Source: Apostichopus japonicus (Eukaryota > Echinodermata > Holothuroidea > Aspidochirotida > Stichopodidae). From it: a stretch of 64,000 bases of DNA. Location: assembly GCF_037975245.1 (NCBI RefSeq), contig NC_092568.1:21230501-21294500 (forward strand), given 5' to 3'. Numbering within the stretch: the stretch's first letter is position 1; every line of letters starts with the position of its first letter. The position numbers were made by a program, and so were the translations under genes. Below are positions 44,806 through 56,658 of the stretch, piece after piece. Below the pieces are notes generated by a model. That model ran no database searches. It was not told the origin of the DNA and saw nothing but the letters and a program-made list of their open reading frames with translations.

Positions 44806-47506
44806 GGATCTTTTTATGGAGCTTTAAGTAATGAACCTATTCAGAGAAACGGGTCATAATATGGCTAGTTATCTGCGTGTGTGCATATATAGTCATAAAT
44901 AAGCCACGTTGAACACGGAAACTGCTGTATTATGATGACCTTTCTTCTCGATAGGTCGGTGTCACTGCAAAAACGAATCCCCAAAATGGGCAAAAGGAAA
45001 GACGTCGGTTCCTTTTATAGGGAAAATAGGAAACACTATAAGAACTAAGGAATCAAGGGTGAGAAAATGTTGTGAAAGAAAAAAAGAGAAGGTTCCTTTA
45101 ACCTATTCGAGCAAAATAAATCACAAACTATCATCATATGTTGCAGATAGCATCTCATATATAGGGAAGGAAAGGGATTATTAGGGAAAGGGGATTTGTC
45201 TGAGGGAAGGGGTCACGGTCTGAGGGAGGGAGGGTGTCTGAGTGAGGGGAGGTGGATGAGGGTCGAGGACGGTAAGGGTATAGGTAAGGTACGGGAGAAG
45301 GAGAATATGATAACAATCCATCATGTAAACCATGTTCAGCAAATATTATTAAACATACCTCAACAGTGCACTATATATCATTCAAGGAAAAGATCATGTA
45401 ACACAAATCATGCATATATAGCATGTTACTTAAATACAACAAAATCACATCATGATGAAATGAAATCATGCACTTTTTATCTTAAATTCAGCGATTAATA
45501 TTATGAATAAAACAAAACATAATATTAAATTTTGTGGGACACAAATTCCCGTGTGTGTATTGGAATATTAGCTTTACATCTCGAGAATAAAAAGTATAGC
45601 CAACGGATTAGCCCTCACAGTACTCCCCGCCATGCTCAAGTCTGGCCCCTCCACTCCCTCCCCCCCTCCACTCCCTCCCCCCCCCCCGCCCCCACTTCTC
45701 TTCTTCTTCCCCGCAAGTGTCGTCGTATCCAACCAATGGTCTTTTTCGGCTTCAGTACATACGCGTAACTTAACTTTAATAGAAAAAAACGTCATTGCTG
45801 TTGTTATCTTTTAAAATAGACTTGACTCAGGGACCGCAACAGTATAGTCAGACATATACCCGTAAAGAAATTTTAATTGGAAGTAAGTTTTATTGACCTC
45901 CTTTTAAATAGAATGTTTCTGATCACGAATACCACTTCACTACACAGTTTGCGGCTAACGTTTCATTCTGCTCGGCGAAGAGATAAAGATCTCCTTTGTG
46001 ATTTAACCACTGTAATACACAAACGGTCAAAGTTCCCCCAGATTAATTAATAATAACTTCTAGGTAATCTGCTCCAAGATCGATGACCCCACCCTTCAAA
46101 TGTATAGTGGACTTAAAATGTACAGACTTATTTATATAGTGGGACAATAGTATAGGGTGTGACTTAAAAGATTCGTAATACAACACAATATTGACTTTAC
46201 ACAATAAGTGAATCACATTTTGAATTGTGTTGAAACGATGTCAAACAGCATACACACCGCTTTTGGTTTGTTAATAATAGTTCCTATCGTGTACCACCCT
46301 TTTCCAGATGTTATTTGAGGAACTAAATATTTAGCTGTCATGCAAGCCTTTCCTTGTTATGGTAGTACTTCCATGTTTGCCATATACTTCATTCATGAAG
46401 AAAGATAGTCGACATTTCTATTGACGGTTATGCACAACCTTTGTAAAGACAAATCTTTTTATCCCTGTCAATTTGGTGTGAACAAACCAACAGAGTTATA
46501 AGGCCATTCGGAAGTTCCCTCCCCTACCTGTATCTGTCCAAAACAAAGTCTCGACCTTCAATCCACACGTACTACATTCTTTTTATAGTTTATATTTTAC
46601 ATTATATCCTTTTCATTTCATTTATTTCGTCTGTACATGCTTACAATAAAAATGTAGAATAGTTAAAACATACAGGACACTAGAAAAACAAGTAAAGTTT
46701 ATCGAGCTAGCGACCATATTATGAAAAACAAAGGAAGAAAGAAAGTGAAAATAAAGTAGGAAAAAAATATACCATTCACCACTCTTCCGAGTTCAAACAG
46801 ACAAGTGGTGGTGGGGAGGGGCAGTGGTGTCAGTGTTTCCGATCTAAGCGGCAAATGAATTTGCTATTCCACTTTCAGCATTAAATTTGATTCAGACTAA
46901 TTGCAAATAAACTACACCCTTACTCCTTTTCCTCACCAAACGCATACAGACATTGTCCTTAAATTCAAGATTGATCATGCATGGAGCCTTGTTACGTTGA
47001 TACAGAGGCTCTACACCTCCTTTCTTCCTTCGACCCCAATTTTATACCCTTGGCTTTATCCTACATCATTCACCCCAATCGCACACTTGTCCCTAAGTCC
47101 CCCCCCCCGGGGTCCCTTCACACCACGACCGACACGGGAGAGACACTTCTTAACCCAGCACCATCACATAAACTGGTCCTCTTCAATGTGGTCGCAATAT
47201 TGCCAAATTTGTTACACAGTGGTACCGCTGGATACTAAACTTAGATATGATAGTAAACAGGACACTTTTCAAGACAACAGATTTGTGGGTAGGTAAACTT
47301 ACCAATTCGCTGTTTGTGGTTTCAATCCTTTGTATATATATACACCATACAAATTGAGGCAAGGGTAAAATCACGAACAATGCCAGAATATTATATTATA
47401 TAACGGACGGGTGAATTCTTTGTGATTGGATGAGCAAGTTTGAAAGATACATTATAGCCATTTTTACGATGTTGTTTTTACGATTAAAATATAACAATTC
47501 AAAAAA
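44806..47506. other. Intergenic DNA, no gene seen
   Basis: Includes G-rich repeats of GAGGGAAGG type at about 45175-45290 and a pyrimidine-rich CCCTCCACTC tract at about 45640-45695. Several frames of 60-130 codons overlap each other and are dominated by simple sequence. None is recognisable. Confidence 0.45.
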
Positions 47507-47581
47507 TGGAATTAATCATTATTTATGCCATGATGCAGCAAAAGGTGGAATTAATCATTATTTATGCCATGATGCAGCAAT
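47507..47581 (+). repeat. 39-bp direct tandem duplication
   Basis: TGGAATTAATCATTATTTAT at 47507 restarts at 47546 and is followed both times by GCCATGATGCAGCAA. The copies are essentially identical, which indicates a recent slippage duplication. Confidence 0.95.
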
Positions 47582-49799
47582 TGTATTTGCATGAAAATTA
47601 GTTTTCGACTACACGAGGGGCGGGCGGGTTTTCCCTTTGGAGGTTGTGACATACACACAAACACACAAACACGCACACACACCCGCATATGTATAGCATG
47701 AGAAAAGTAGTTACTTGTTTTCCTCTAGTGGGCTTTTCGTGACCTTTCTCACCTTTGAAAAGGCTACGCAAATGAAAAGCTATTTAAAAGGTATACAGCA
47801 GCTTTTTCTAATTCTTCGAAAAGAAGACAGCAACACAAGGCGCGTCCAATAAGAAGCTTAGCAAGAGTCTTAGTGCTAGGGGTTTCTAATCCGGCTGGTA
47901 TGTTTACATTATCACCTTCACCAACAGGGGGGCTTAGAGTGCCTCAAGTTATTTTTTATGCCGAGGACCGTTATAATCGAACTTTCTTTTTTGTACATTT
48001 CTGAAGTTCTTATTTTCCTATATTCGGTACCTGGGTAATGCAACATTTCAAAACACAATATAGCTCAGCGTTGCTTCTTTGAAATTCAAACGCGGAGACC
48101 ACTGTACACAAGCAGTATTCCCTGCAGGAAGTTTTTCTATGGTGTTTTGCCTTTGAAAGAAATCCCTCGTAACTTTTACATCATTCATGGGGGTACCCGT
48201 GCGCTGCAAGTTCTTGTTTTGCTCTTTTTCCCCCGTTCTTTTTTCCTTATAATTGTGTGTATGATTACTTTATTCCATTATACGTGTAATATACCTTACA
48301 TACTTTATCTTTCATGCGGCTTTAAGCTGGTAAGATCTTATAAGCTTTCATTAATTAAGTAATAATAAATCACTTGTTTATAGTACCTCAGCAACTCATG
48401 CACACGTATATACCTACCATAAGCCGCAACATGGTTCCTACTGCGCAGGTGCGTGTATAAATCCCCGGTCAGTCAAATTATACGCATACACACATACGTT
48501 ATCCCATTTCATAGACAGTGCATACTGTTTATCTTTTCTTTTTTGTTGTTTTGTTTTATTGCTCGCTACCAGTGCCTTCACATTATTGGGTTCCCTTTTC
48601 GGTCAGTAATATGTGTTTGCTTATATCAACAGACTACCTACTAATACAACTATACACTGTCACCCACAAAAAGAATGCAAGTGGCAATGCGACACATTCG
48701 CCTAGCGGCTATCCAAAATCAATATGCAATGTAAAAAAGAAATACTCCAACCAACTAATGATGCAGAACAAGTTTTATAAATTCAACTTCTTAAGTGAAT
48801 AGGTATTTATTGAGGAGGAACTTTCTCCTAAAAATAATAAAAAAAAGGAACATGCAAAATAAAGGTTACAGCGTTCTGTAATACTGCTTAGGAACACGTA
48901 GGACTCCTGAATACTTAGAGATAACAGATTGCTTTGGCGCAATCTTTACCAGAGGATAACATATACTAGATTTAGCTTAACTACTGAAAAGGTTAAGACT
49001 TTCCAAAGTTTTGATACCCCTGGATCTTTTTCAATTGCGAGAGAGCAAACTGGCACGTATAAATTTAGTCTTAATATATATTAATTGGATATTCTTTTCT
49101 CTATAAAAGAATGAGATTACCTCTTCTAGTATGAAGAGCTTTCCCCCCTTTACATCATGAAATTCTGATTTAACATTTATATTAAAAAAAAAAATGAGTT
49201 CTGAGTTGTCACTATGACGAATATTGCCTAAAGGTGTTGACAATACTTGTTGACACGTGGTTGCTGATATCAGGTTGTGGTAGGTGTTATAGTCGGTGAT
49301 AAAACTATCCTCAAAAGCTTCCGGTCTTCGACCCAATGTGAGAGGAAAGTGGCAAATGGTTCCAGTTCTTAAACTGTCAGACGAGCTCTGCAATACAGCT
49401 TTACTTTATCCGGTCAGGTGATGTACTTCCATCCCAACTCTGCCGACAAGCTGCCCTATCCAGAACACTAAATATTGTGTGATACTGGAATCTCCAGGGA
49501 AAAATTGTGTTTCAAGCTTTCACAGTTAAATGCCAGATATTAATTAAAGTATGCCAGCCCAGGCTTCAATACAGGTATCCTATATATAGGATCCTGTGCC
49601 CCATGATATGAAAATCACAATATTGTAGCTCCGTCTTTTTCAGCTAAGAGATATAGCAGGACTCAATCCGATGATGGTATTTTGGAGAGTGAATAAAAAT
49701 CTTATCCAACACTCACTTCACTGGCTGGATGTGATGTCACACATAATTAATAGTGTATCAATTTGCATAACTTGGCAATACAATACATTGTCATCTTGA
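47582..49799. other. Intergenic DNA, no gene seen
   Basis: A (CA)-rich run lies at about 47653-47682 and A runs near 48839 and 49180. No supported gene or mobile element. Confidence 0.45.
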
Positions 49800-49945
49800 C
49801 TATGTCCTGCCCTGGTAGGTTTCTTTTGTGTGCACTAGCTATGCTATGCTACCCTGTACCTTTGTATTATTATACTATGCCCTGACCTGGTGATGTTTCT
49901 TTTGTATACATACTCAATTATGCTACCTTGTATTTTTGTAGTGAA
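49800..49945 (+). repeat. 75-bp degenerate tandem duplication
   Basis: CTATGTCCTGCCCTGG at 49800 is repeated as CTATGCCCTGACCTGG at 49875. Each is followed by a GTTTCTTTTGT block, then TATGCTACC.TGTA, then TTTGTA. Divergence is clearly greater than in the 39-bp and 184-bp duplications. Confidence 0.8.
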
Positions 49946-50717
49946 TAGAGGGATTAGGGTTTATGTAAATTGTCCTACATCCTTGGATACTACTTTCCAA
50001 CACCAACAACAACCAGCATTGACTAAAGTAAAAGTTACTAAAAAAAAACTTTCTAAAATAAACAGCTGACAGATTGACTTCTTCTGTCATACAAATACAA
50101 ATTAACTAAATTATACTATTCTAATGTGACATACACATATCGCTAAAACTTTGATCTCAAAGTTGTCAGTGACAAGTTGTATTTTTCGGTGTGTACAATA
50201 CATTCCTATGTACAGTTTACGAATCATAATGATGAGAATGTATTTAGCTTAGTTATTTCTTATGTATGTAGCTGCGCATGTAGTATCACTTATGGGGTTT
50301 ATTTTGCGTTTGAGATGGTGGAGTATGGCTTGTCGCGTCCAGTGCAGACAAGTTATAATACTAGCTAAAATAGGATGATTTGCTTTTGTTATTGATTGAT
50401 GGGAGATGACGTTGACGAAAGAGGTACGTATTTAGGGACAGTCCCTATAATGGCATTGTTTAACAACCACTGCAAGGTACCTGGACTATGTCTGAGGTTA
50501 TGCGGCTAACCACAAAGGTCACGCCAGCTGAGTAATTCACTACAGGTACCATTCACACACGAACATTTGTTTTCGTGAGGTTAGGCACGTGGTCTTGTTT
50601 GTCGGTCACGCATAGCCCTTGCGGCTTTTGTAGTACACTACTACCCTAGCCTGACTAAGCACTACAGTATGATACACTCACCACAAAACTTTGAAAGTAT
50701 ATCACTGTTTTACCTCC

Positions 50718-50735
50718 ATGACTTATAACAAGGTA
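50718..50735. repeat. Target-site duplication, 3' side of U2-headed retroposon copy 2
   Basis: ATGACTTATAACAAGGTA matches 50921-50938 at 17 of 18 positions. The two copies bracket the retroposon exactly. Confidence 0.85.
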
Positions 50736-50920
50736 CTTTTTTTTTTAAGAAAAGTCATCCAGGAAAGAACCTGGGCACGAAAACCAAACTACCGAAAGAC
50801 TGATCTGCTCTCAACCCCAGTCCCCTTGCATCGAGACTGTGACTGTGTGATCATCGTCGGGTGTGTATCACCATACACCTCGAAAAAGAACAGATACTAC
50901 ACATGATGATCTTATAACTT
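50736..50920 (-). mobile_element. U2 snRNA-headed SINE-like retroposon, copy 2
   Basis: On the minus strand this reads TAAGATC, then ATGTGTAGTATCTGTTC (the U2 branch-point-recognition segment), then one copy of the body seen at 44527-44800, and ends GACTTTTCTTAAAAAAAAAA. The head lacks the stem-loop I part of U2, consistent with 5' truncation during reverse transcription. An A10 tail and an 18-bp target-site duplication on both sides show insertion by LINE-type target-primed reverse transcription. Only one body unit is present, against two in copy 1, so the single-unit form is probably ancestral or a subfamily. Confidence 0.85.
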
Positions 50921-50938
50921 ATGACTTATAACCAGGTA
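50921..50938. repeat. Target-site duplication, 5' side of U2-headed retroposon copy 2
   Basis: ATGACTTATAACCAGGTA; see the partner at 50718-50735. There is one mismatch in 18. Confidence 0.85.
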
Positions 50939-52138
50939 TATACAGAACACAATATATACACCCTCACGCACATACAACACTGACTGATAGCTGCAGGGCG
51001 TAATAATTCTAACCATTTCGACACGGTTTGATTCACTTAATGAAAGGTTTTAAGAACAACCCTGCATTATCAGAATATATAACTATATGTCCTTTCAGTT
51101 TGACCTCCATATATAACAATGAAACACACTTGATGTGGCCTTGATATTGTCTAAGCAAGCACTGTATTCGTATACATGGAGGCAGCAGAGAAAGAATGGA
51201 CTCGTTTAATATGGTTTAACACTATACAACGACGAATGTACAATAATAAAGGCCTGAAAAATAAAACAGTGACATGTCATTAGGCAGCCCACACATAGGT
51301 TTGAGATCGGGGGGGCGGAAGGGGACAGGAAGGGTGGTGGGGAATTGGGGGGTGGGAGCAGGAGGCAAATAATCATTTGTGGATGCGAAATTGCCGCTCC
51401 TTGGGACACCATGCACGCGTGAAAATCATTGCTGTGAAAAAAGGTATCGGAGGTCATCCCGCAGCTACACACCCCTCCCCCACCCCTCCCGTGTAGGGGA
51501 CCCTTTCATTTACCGATAACTGCAATGTACCTCTTTTAAGTTGTAAACATAATGTTCAAATGCTGCTGGTGGTGGTGCTTGTGGGGTAGGGAAGATTAGA
51601 CAGGTTCATGATACATGCCTGAAACAGCAAGTACTGAACCACCAAATAGGCTATATCTTAACATAATTTCCTCCATCCACTTTAGGAGGTCAAACGGTAT
51701 CTAGATTATCGCAGTTTCCCGTAGATTATATATTTTCTTCCCTTTAAATAAATGGACTTTCAATCTGCTTCGACGGTGATACATTTACATGCCATTATAT
51801 TCGACAATCGCCGAATACTTTTGGTTTACAATGGGAAGGTGATCGAGTTCTTTCTAACGACGTCTATTTTGGCAGGGAGAAAGTCTGTGTTGTTTTGACA
51901 TTTCTTCTTCTTCTTCTTCTTCAAATATCGCCTGTTAACAGGGGAGAGTGGTACCCACTTGCACTGAAATCATTCAAGGTCACCGCACCACGCACACCCC
52001 AAATTATCAAACCTTCTCGGATAATAAAATCACAGATCTCGTAACCGGTATCTTTGTTTTCGAAAGAAAGGAGAGACGCTGAATTCCTCTCTCCTACTGA
52101 GCGGATCATGTGACAAGTCATTAAAAGCGATATAGCAA
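50939..52138. other. Intergenic DNA, no gene seen
   Basis: A G-rich stretch lies at about 51308-51362 and a (TTC)n run at 51902-51921. No gene supported. Confidence 0.45.
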
Positions 52139-52555
52139 GAGCTAGGATTAAGAAGAGAGAGAGGGGGGGGGGGGGTGGAGCTATGGTTAAGAAGACAGAG
52201 AGAAAAGGGAGCTAGGATTAAGAAGAGAGAGAGAAGGGGAAAAGCTAGGATTAAGGAGAGAGAGAGAGGGGGGGGGGGCAGCTAGGATTAAATGGAGAGA
52301 GGGGGAGAGCTAGGATTAAGAAGATAGAGAGGGGAAGAACTGGGATTAAGAATTGAGAGAGGGGTAAGAGCTGGGATTAAGAAGAGAGAGAGGGGTGGAG
52401 CTAGGATTAAGAAGACAGAGAGGGAGAAGAGCTAGGATTAAGAAGAGAGAGAGAGGGAAACAGCTAGTATTAAGAAGAGAGAGAGGGGGAAAAGCTAGGA
52501 TTGAGAAGAGAGAGAGGAAGATTTGGGATTGAGAAGAGATCTGAGGAGGAAGGGG
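52139..52555 (+). repeat. Purine-rich minisatellite, AGCTAGGATTAAGAAGAGAGAG unit
   Basis: About twelve units of roughly 27-38 bp share AGCTAGGATTAAGAAGAGAGAG followed by a variable G run. Length differences come mainly from the GA and G runs. The + strand is almost purely purine for over 400 bp, which favours H-DNA triplex formation. The minus-strand open frame here (LSLLNPSS-type repeats) is a by-product of the repeat. Confidence 0.93.
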
Positions 52556-53674
52556 ATGAAACATGAAACAGTATATAGTTGCCAGTGTTAGACCGATTAC
52601 ATTCTTTTCAGTTTACAAACTAGATTGCAACTAATTGTTACTACTACCAACAAATTATAGCCTTCGCTTCCCCTCCACCCCACCCCCTCTCTCTTTCTCT
52701 CTCTTCCGCCAGCATTACTTCTTATTGCAGCTCACACAAACTGAGGTTGCATAACATTTTGATTGTCTCTCTATAACATCATTACGGGCAACTTTTTGCG
52801 AGCATCTCAAAACTGGACACCAAATTGTCGCTTCCAGAACATGCTCAGTACACGTCTAGTAAATACCAGCTAACTCTGTTTCAAGCAGTTTGCATCAAAC
52901 CAAGACTCATAATGCTGATGGGTTCGTATAGCTCTGGCGAGACGCAAGTGAAAATGACAGCTTGATTTCAGTCCAACATATATCCCCCGACCCGTAATAT
53001 ATAGAATAACGAAATTTTATGCATAAAAGGTTAAATTCGTGAAAGGAATAAAACGGAACTTCCTTCGTACCAACTGTATATGGTTGCTTTAAACGTGTTG
53101 CCGAACAACTGTTTAAATTTAGAACACTACGTAAATGGAATCTGAGATCAGGAACTATATGCACAGTTCACGACCCCGATATCTACGTAAAGTGTTGTTA
53201 TCACCGTCTCGCTTCATTGTGGCCCGTGAGAAAGGATATTATTATCTTCGGATACTATTTCAGCTTGGTTAGATGTATATAAATCAAATCCTTTGAAATG
53301 TGAGAGTTAATTAGTATTTCTCAGAAGGAATAAACAATTATAGAAATGATAATTCACCGTTCATTGCTATTTGATATTTGTGTCTGTGTGACATATGATA
53401 TACAGTACGTGAGACTGTAAAGGTATACGTATGAGATGTGACCGAAATGTATGATTCCATGGAACGCGAATATGGCATCGATTTACCAACCACACAAAAA
53501 TGTCATCATGTGTACGACACGTATAACCTCGATGCCCCGAGCGGTGATCTACATTTCCATTCCGCGGGCCCATGTAAGACATAAAGGCCGACCCCCCCCC
53601 ACCCTTACTTCCCCTCTCGAACATACTGTATAGATCTATACTCTGTTTCCATTTGAAAGGATTGAGAGAGCGTA
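52556..53674. other. Intergenic DNA, no gene seen
   Basis: No feature can be supported apart from a pyrimidine tract at about 52670-52708. Confidence 0.45.
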
Positions 53675-53683
53675 TAAAAGTTA

Positions 53684-53970
53684 CAAAGTGGCTATTCTTA
53701 CAACTGTTCGTAAGAATAATTTCCGACTACGCATGCGCAGTTGCTATATTTATGACAGGAGAACTATTTTTTACGACCAGGAGTAACAATAATTTCCGGT
53801 TAGGGTTAGTGTTAGCGTTAGGATTGGGGTTTAGGGTTAAAGTTAGGGTTAGGGTTACCCCTACGTACATGCGCAGTTGCTTTATTTACTTTACTGCGCT
53901 TGAATTCGCCTTTGTTGTAAGAATAGTTTATAAATAATTGTTACGACTAGTCGTAAGAATAGCCACGGCC
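53684..53970. mobile_element. TIR element (MITE) with a telomere-like core
   Basis: GTGGCTATTCTTAC at 53688-53701 is matched exactly in inverse at 53953-53966. The inverted repeats continue to about 35 bp with five mismatches. TAAAAGTTA occurs just outside on both sides (53675-53683 and 53971-53979), giving a probable 9-bp target duplication with element ends at 53684 and 53970. Nine-bp duplications are typical of Mutator-like elements. Each half also has a direct repeat, ATGCGCAGTTGC, at 53733 and 53869. There is no transposase, so it is non-autonomous. Confidence 0.75.
53799..53857 (+). repeat. Interstitial telomere-like tract (TTAGGG)n
   Basis: Several TTAGGG units, with degenerate ones (TTAGTG, TTAGCG, TTAGGA), form the centre of the TIR element at 53684-53970. 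It is too short and degenerate to be a chromosome end, so it is best read as part of the element. Confidence 0.9.
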
Positions 53971-53979
53971 TAAAAGTTA

Positions 53980-55767
53980 TGCGCCGCGCATAACCTGATC
54001 ATGCACTCAAAAGCGCGGAGATAGGAGGATTCGAAAACACTGATTTGACCCTCCATATCAAGCTCTTAGGTTATTAAACTCAAGATGGCCGCGTGTGAGT
54101 GGTCGAATACTAAATACCATCCATGAAGACAGGATAAACATACACACACACACATGCATGCACATAATTTAAATGGTCAGGTATATGTGCCCTTGTTTAC
54201 TAACCTTCGGCATTGATTTAAAAACGTAATTCTCTTCCTTATCTATTTTTACTTTATGCAGGTTCTATTTAGTAGAATTGAGTTATGCACTCTCAAAATT
54301 GGCCCCAAAAAACTTGAACTTTTATCAATTTTTTAATTTATTTTTTGTCTTATATCAATTAAAATATTTAAATATAGAACCTCCTATATAGGCCTACATA
54401 ATGATGCAGCACTGCCCTATATCTGTTACACTGCACAAATTCGTTAGGACCATTGGCAAACCGGGTAACGACTTCTTACCAAAGTATATATGCATGGTTC
54501 CATTGGCTTGCATTAATAGAAACCTTTTTTTAATCGAAACACATATATGAAATAATAACGGTCATTATATGAGTTCGCATACCGATACATATACTGTTTT
54601 AATAAGCACATACCACAATTTTTTCTTCTATAATAGAGCGGAAATTATCCCTCTTTCGCAAGGATTTCTTTTAACACTGTTGACGATAAACGCTCTTGGC
54701 GTTATAGCCATATATACATATTATATAGCGTATAGTTTGTTCACAACAAGCGTAATTCACACACTTTCGTATTTTTCTTACCTAAATCTTGGCCACGATG
54801 TATTTATTTTGAATAGAAGTCTTGATTTACAAAAACAGGGATTAATCTTGGGTTTGGAGGAGCATTCGAGCAGCTTATATTGGTGACAAATACCTCTCAA
54901 ATCTAAACAAAGCCAGGGTTACATATAAATCATGAACATGCAGCGAAGAAAAAGGCGCCGTAAACTTCAAGTTCTACGATACACACACACAAACGTACAC
55001 ACACACAGAAAAACAAGTTTATGGTTTTGTAGGATCTCGAAGCCTCTTGTTTTCATCAAGGTTCCACAGGGAGTTCAATTTATTGTGCGTTAGGGAAATC
55101 CTTTAACGTTAACTGCTATGGGGTTAAAGGTTACATTAACAGGACAAGGACCCCAGCTGACATTGTCGTTGGTAAATTGACTAAATAAGGAAGTTTACCT
55201 ACGTCGCCTTGGTAATTCGGAGATCGACGATTGCTGACAGCAATGTCGTCACAGCATAGTCTTGGCAGGGAAAAACTAAGATGAGATATACCGCAAAAAA
55301 AAAAATGCGCATGTGTTTCAAATTATTTCTAAACAAAATGTATAGGTATGGCACATATGATTAGGTCATAACGAGATCTAATTCTGACGTGAAATGATGC
55401 CACCAACTTCAATTGTGTGGTTTCATTCACAACGGGGGGGGGGGGGGGGGGAGGGTAGCGGTTTTTAGTCACGAGTTCGTTAGAGCAGGGTTGTTATGGA
55501 ACAACTCCCTGGTTAGAGAGCCTCTTTGATATTTTTGAAAATGTTCAGTTTCAAACAACTGTTGGATTTGCCCATGTGAAGCAGTATATATGATATTGAT
55601 TCCCATAAAGTGTCCTTCACGGCTTTGAATAATAGATATAATTTAATAGTAATAGTTCAGGAGAATAATTACGTCTTAGTTTTACCGTCTCGTTCATCAA
55701 TTATATCAACACGGAAAGAGGCGACGGGGGGGGGGGGGAGGGGTGGAGTGATAGGTTGCTGCTGGGC
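53980..55767. other. Intergenic DNA, no gene seen
   Basis: (CA)n runs lie near 54150 and 54983-55007, and a G18 run at 55434-55451. No gene is recognisable. Confidence 0.45.
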
Positions 55768-55850
55768 TATACGAGGGGTATATGAGGGGTATATGAGGGG
55801 TATATGAGGGATATATGAGGGGTATATGAGGGGTATGGTAAATGAGGGGA
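55768..55850 (+). repeat. 11-bp minisatellite, GAGGGGTATAT unit
   Basis: About seven near-perfect 11-bp units are present. The minus-strand reading PSYTPHIPLIYPSY seen across it is a product of the repeat, not a gene. Confidence 0.93.
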
Positions 55851-56131
55851 GACGGATTTGCCTGTGAATTTGATATCCCAAAGGGAATATGAAACAGTTT
55901 GATATGATCTCTTCTGTTCAGCATCGCTTTTATCGACGCTGAGAGAACTGACGTAAACTTGCCTACACAAGATTAAAGTTTCGGGATATGAGAAGAAGAG
56001 GGTATAATGCGCGGAAAGAGGGCTACAAATAAGTCTGCACATCTTATATGGAAAATAAAAGACTCTATAGACGGAAGTAGCCAATCAATATGACACATTC
56101 ACACACGCTAAGACCCTCACACGATTATAGG

Positions 56132-56139
56132 TGACGTCA
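56132..56139. promoter_or_regulatory. Perfect CRE palindrome
   Basis: TGACGTCA in AGGTGACGTCACTC. No adjacent gene is recognised. Confidence 0.25.
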
Positions 56140-56563
56140 CTCTTTTCAGCAGCTATATAGGCTACCCTTCTGAACTGCTTTTACTTTATTCATACTTTTT
56201 CTTTTTTTTTCTCCAGCCCATCTTGTATTTTGATTCGTTGTTTTCCCAAAGGCGACTGATCTATAGAAATGATCAGAAAGGACAGCACGACTCACTGCTT
56301 TTAGCTTTGGAGTTCATTTTGTTATTTAAACGAGAAAACCTTATCACGAGATCTCAGTCAACGAGGCCAAAGATACTTTTAAAACCTACCACGCCTAGCA
56401 TACTTTTAGGCCTGTTTTTGTTTTCTATGTCTGCCATTAGAAAATATTAAGTGGTATTTGACACAACATTTATCACGAAAAAAACAAATCTATATAGGAT
56501 TCGAGTTGTTTTTGACTTCCATTGAATCATTTTCACCAGTTATTATTATTATTATTTTTTCAG

Positions 56564-56658
56564 TTGCTTGTGGGTTAGTTGATGGTAACCTGCTGTCACA
56601 GCTGCGTGGTGCTCTCCACTGGAGGGCGGCCCACGTAGAGATACACCTGTTACTATAG
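56564..56658 (+). other. Possible terminal exon fragment, unrecognised
   Basis: A pyrimidine-rich TTATTTTTTCAG precedes a 95-nt open stretch whose translation (including GNLLSQLRGALHWRAAHVE) is markedly less AT-biased than the surrounding DNA and ends at a stop codon at 56656. This looks like a last coding exon, but no upstream exon is recognised and I know no family for it. Chance or a repeat fragment remains possible. Confidence 0.2.

Noticed and set aside
46901-47296. 131-codon frame
   Set aside because: It is Pro/Thr/His-rich, overlaps another open frame, and has no recognisable domain. It is consistent with chance in a pyrimidine-rich stretch.
53799-53857. Chromosome-end telomere
   Set aside because: It is too short and degenerate, and is contained within a TIR element with unique DNA on both sides.
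55669-56084. Overlapping minus-strand frames with YPSYTPHIPLI repeats
   Set aside because: They are produced by the 11-bp GAGGGGTATAT minisatellite, open in several frames at once.
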